Assembly: GCA_025449115.1 (NCBI GenBank)
Contig: JAHLKC010000148.1
Span: forward strand, 1-64,000
Reading direction: 5' to 3'
Length of the DNA: 64,000 bases
From: Chytridium lagenaria
Lineage: Eukaryota; Chytridiomycota; Chytridiomycetes; Chytridiales; Chytridiaceae
Below, piece by piece: positions 63,537-64,000 of this stretch; the stretch's first letter is position 1; every line of letters starts with the position of its first letter. Position numbers and translations under genes: made by a program. The notes beneath the pieces are model-generated. The model was not told where the DNA came from. It ran no database searches and worked only from the letters and a program-made list of their open reading frames with translations.

Positions 63537-64000
63537 CTTTTTTTGATCCCTTTCCTGGACAATCCTCTTCTCTACACTTCTCGCATTTATTCACACAAGA
63601 TCCGCGGGGTGTTGCACCTTGGAAGTTAGGTAGGCAAGAATATTCTTATTTTACCTTTGCATTTGGCCAACCCGCATGTTTTACACTCCCTTACTTTTTT
63701 TCCCGCTGCTCTTGGTCTTTCTGGCTGTTCCTCTCGCGTTATCGAGGGCACTGATGCTCTAACTGTTTGCTGCGCGATTTCAACAACAGATTGCGCAGTG
63801 ATATCTTCCATGGATGTACTTCCGATCGATGGGATATAAGGGATTCGAAAGGGTACGCGAGCTTGAGGCGAAGAAGGGGGAAGGATTGTATGGAATTGAG
63901 ATGTGGAAGGCGAATCTTGGTCAGTCTCCATTTGTATGTCATCTCCTTCCGAGTTAGTATTGACATCGTCTTCCCCTTCTCTCCCCTCAAAGTAGTGCAT
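63537..64000 (-). CDS. Zinc-ribbon protein, partial, at least two exons
   Basis: Exon 1 runs from beyond the right edge to 63,655 and ends RECKTCGLAKCK; the intron 63,654-63,618 has GTAAAA..CCAAG borders; exon 2 (63,617-63,537) reads GATPRGSCVNKCEKCREEDC and PGKGSKK and ends at a GTTAGC donor. Joined, they give two CxxCxxxxC-type knuckles (CKTCGLAKCKG, CEKCREEDCPGKG), a pattern frequent in fungal transposon-associated DNA-binding proteins. The acidic N-terminal part (EGEDDVNTNSEGDDIQMETD) is low complexity. ATG at the window edge may not be the start. Confidence 0.55.

Overview
The window is fungal nuclear DNA, most likely from an early-diverging zoosporic fungus (chytrid-like). The basis is short GT-AG introns with CTAAC-type branch sites, nuclear-type tRNAs with A34 anticodons, a leucine-rich-repeat membrane protein family of a kind common in chytrids, and fungal-type Ty1/copia, Ty3/gypsy, LINE, Crypton-like, Harbinger and PIF1-helicase sequences. 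The taxon is an inference. Host genes are few: almost everything between about 4.5 and 57 kb is mobile DNA arranged around tRNA gene arrays, and nearly every coding region carries stops or frameshifts.

Layout. 1-3.2 kb: three tandem pieces of an LRR/transmembrane gene family. 3.8-4.2 kb: a broken RRM protein gene. 4,845-11,374 and 16,340-22,850: the arms (about 6.5 kb each) of a large inverted repeat, P1. Each arm holds a solo LTR, a LINE remnant, an array of seven tRNA genes (Asp-Ala-Thr-Arg-Ser-Trp-Gly) and a gag/protease-like region; the 5 kb core holds a different gag remnant and AT-rich DNA. 22.85-33.3 kb: a nest of copia elements, including a 5.1 kb copia with 71-bp LTRs, a TGTGG target duplication and a primer site matching tRNA-Lys. 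33.7-57 kb: a second inverted repeat, P2. Its arms (39,897-42,647 and 47,995-50,719) carry an array of six other tRNA genes (Phe-Asn-Val-Ile-Lys-His) and a decayed Crypton-like tyrosine recombinase interrupted by an LTR. Its core holds a recombinase gene with a complete R-HxxR-H-Y set. The outer end of each P2 arm, at tRNA-Phe, is invaded by a LINE and by a gypsy element. 57-62 kb: a PIF1-like helicase pseudogene, a pair of related unknown exons and a Harbinger transposase remnant. 62-64 kb: short palindromic repeats, a poly-G run and a partial zinc-ribbon gene.

How it fits together. The 26 tRNA genes form two arrays, each present as an inverted pair. The two arrays share no amino acid and together cover 13 of 20. 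Several element families use these tRNAs: the LINE inserted at the same 12-bp site across the 5' end of tRNA-Phe in both P2 arms, the gypsy LTR sits 11-15 bp upstream of the same gene (about where Pol III starts), and the copia element's primer site is complementary to the tRNA-Lys anticodon arm. Tyrosine recombinase genes lie inside P2. Whether the arrays are cargo of a mobile unit or ordinary tRNA loci colonised by tRNA-seeking elements cannot be decided from this window.
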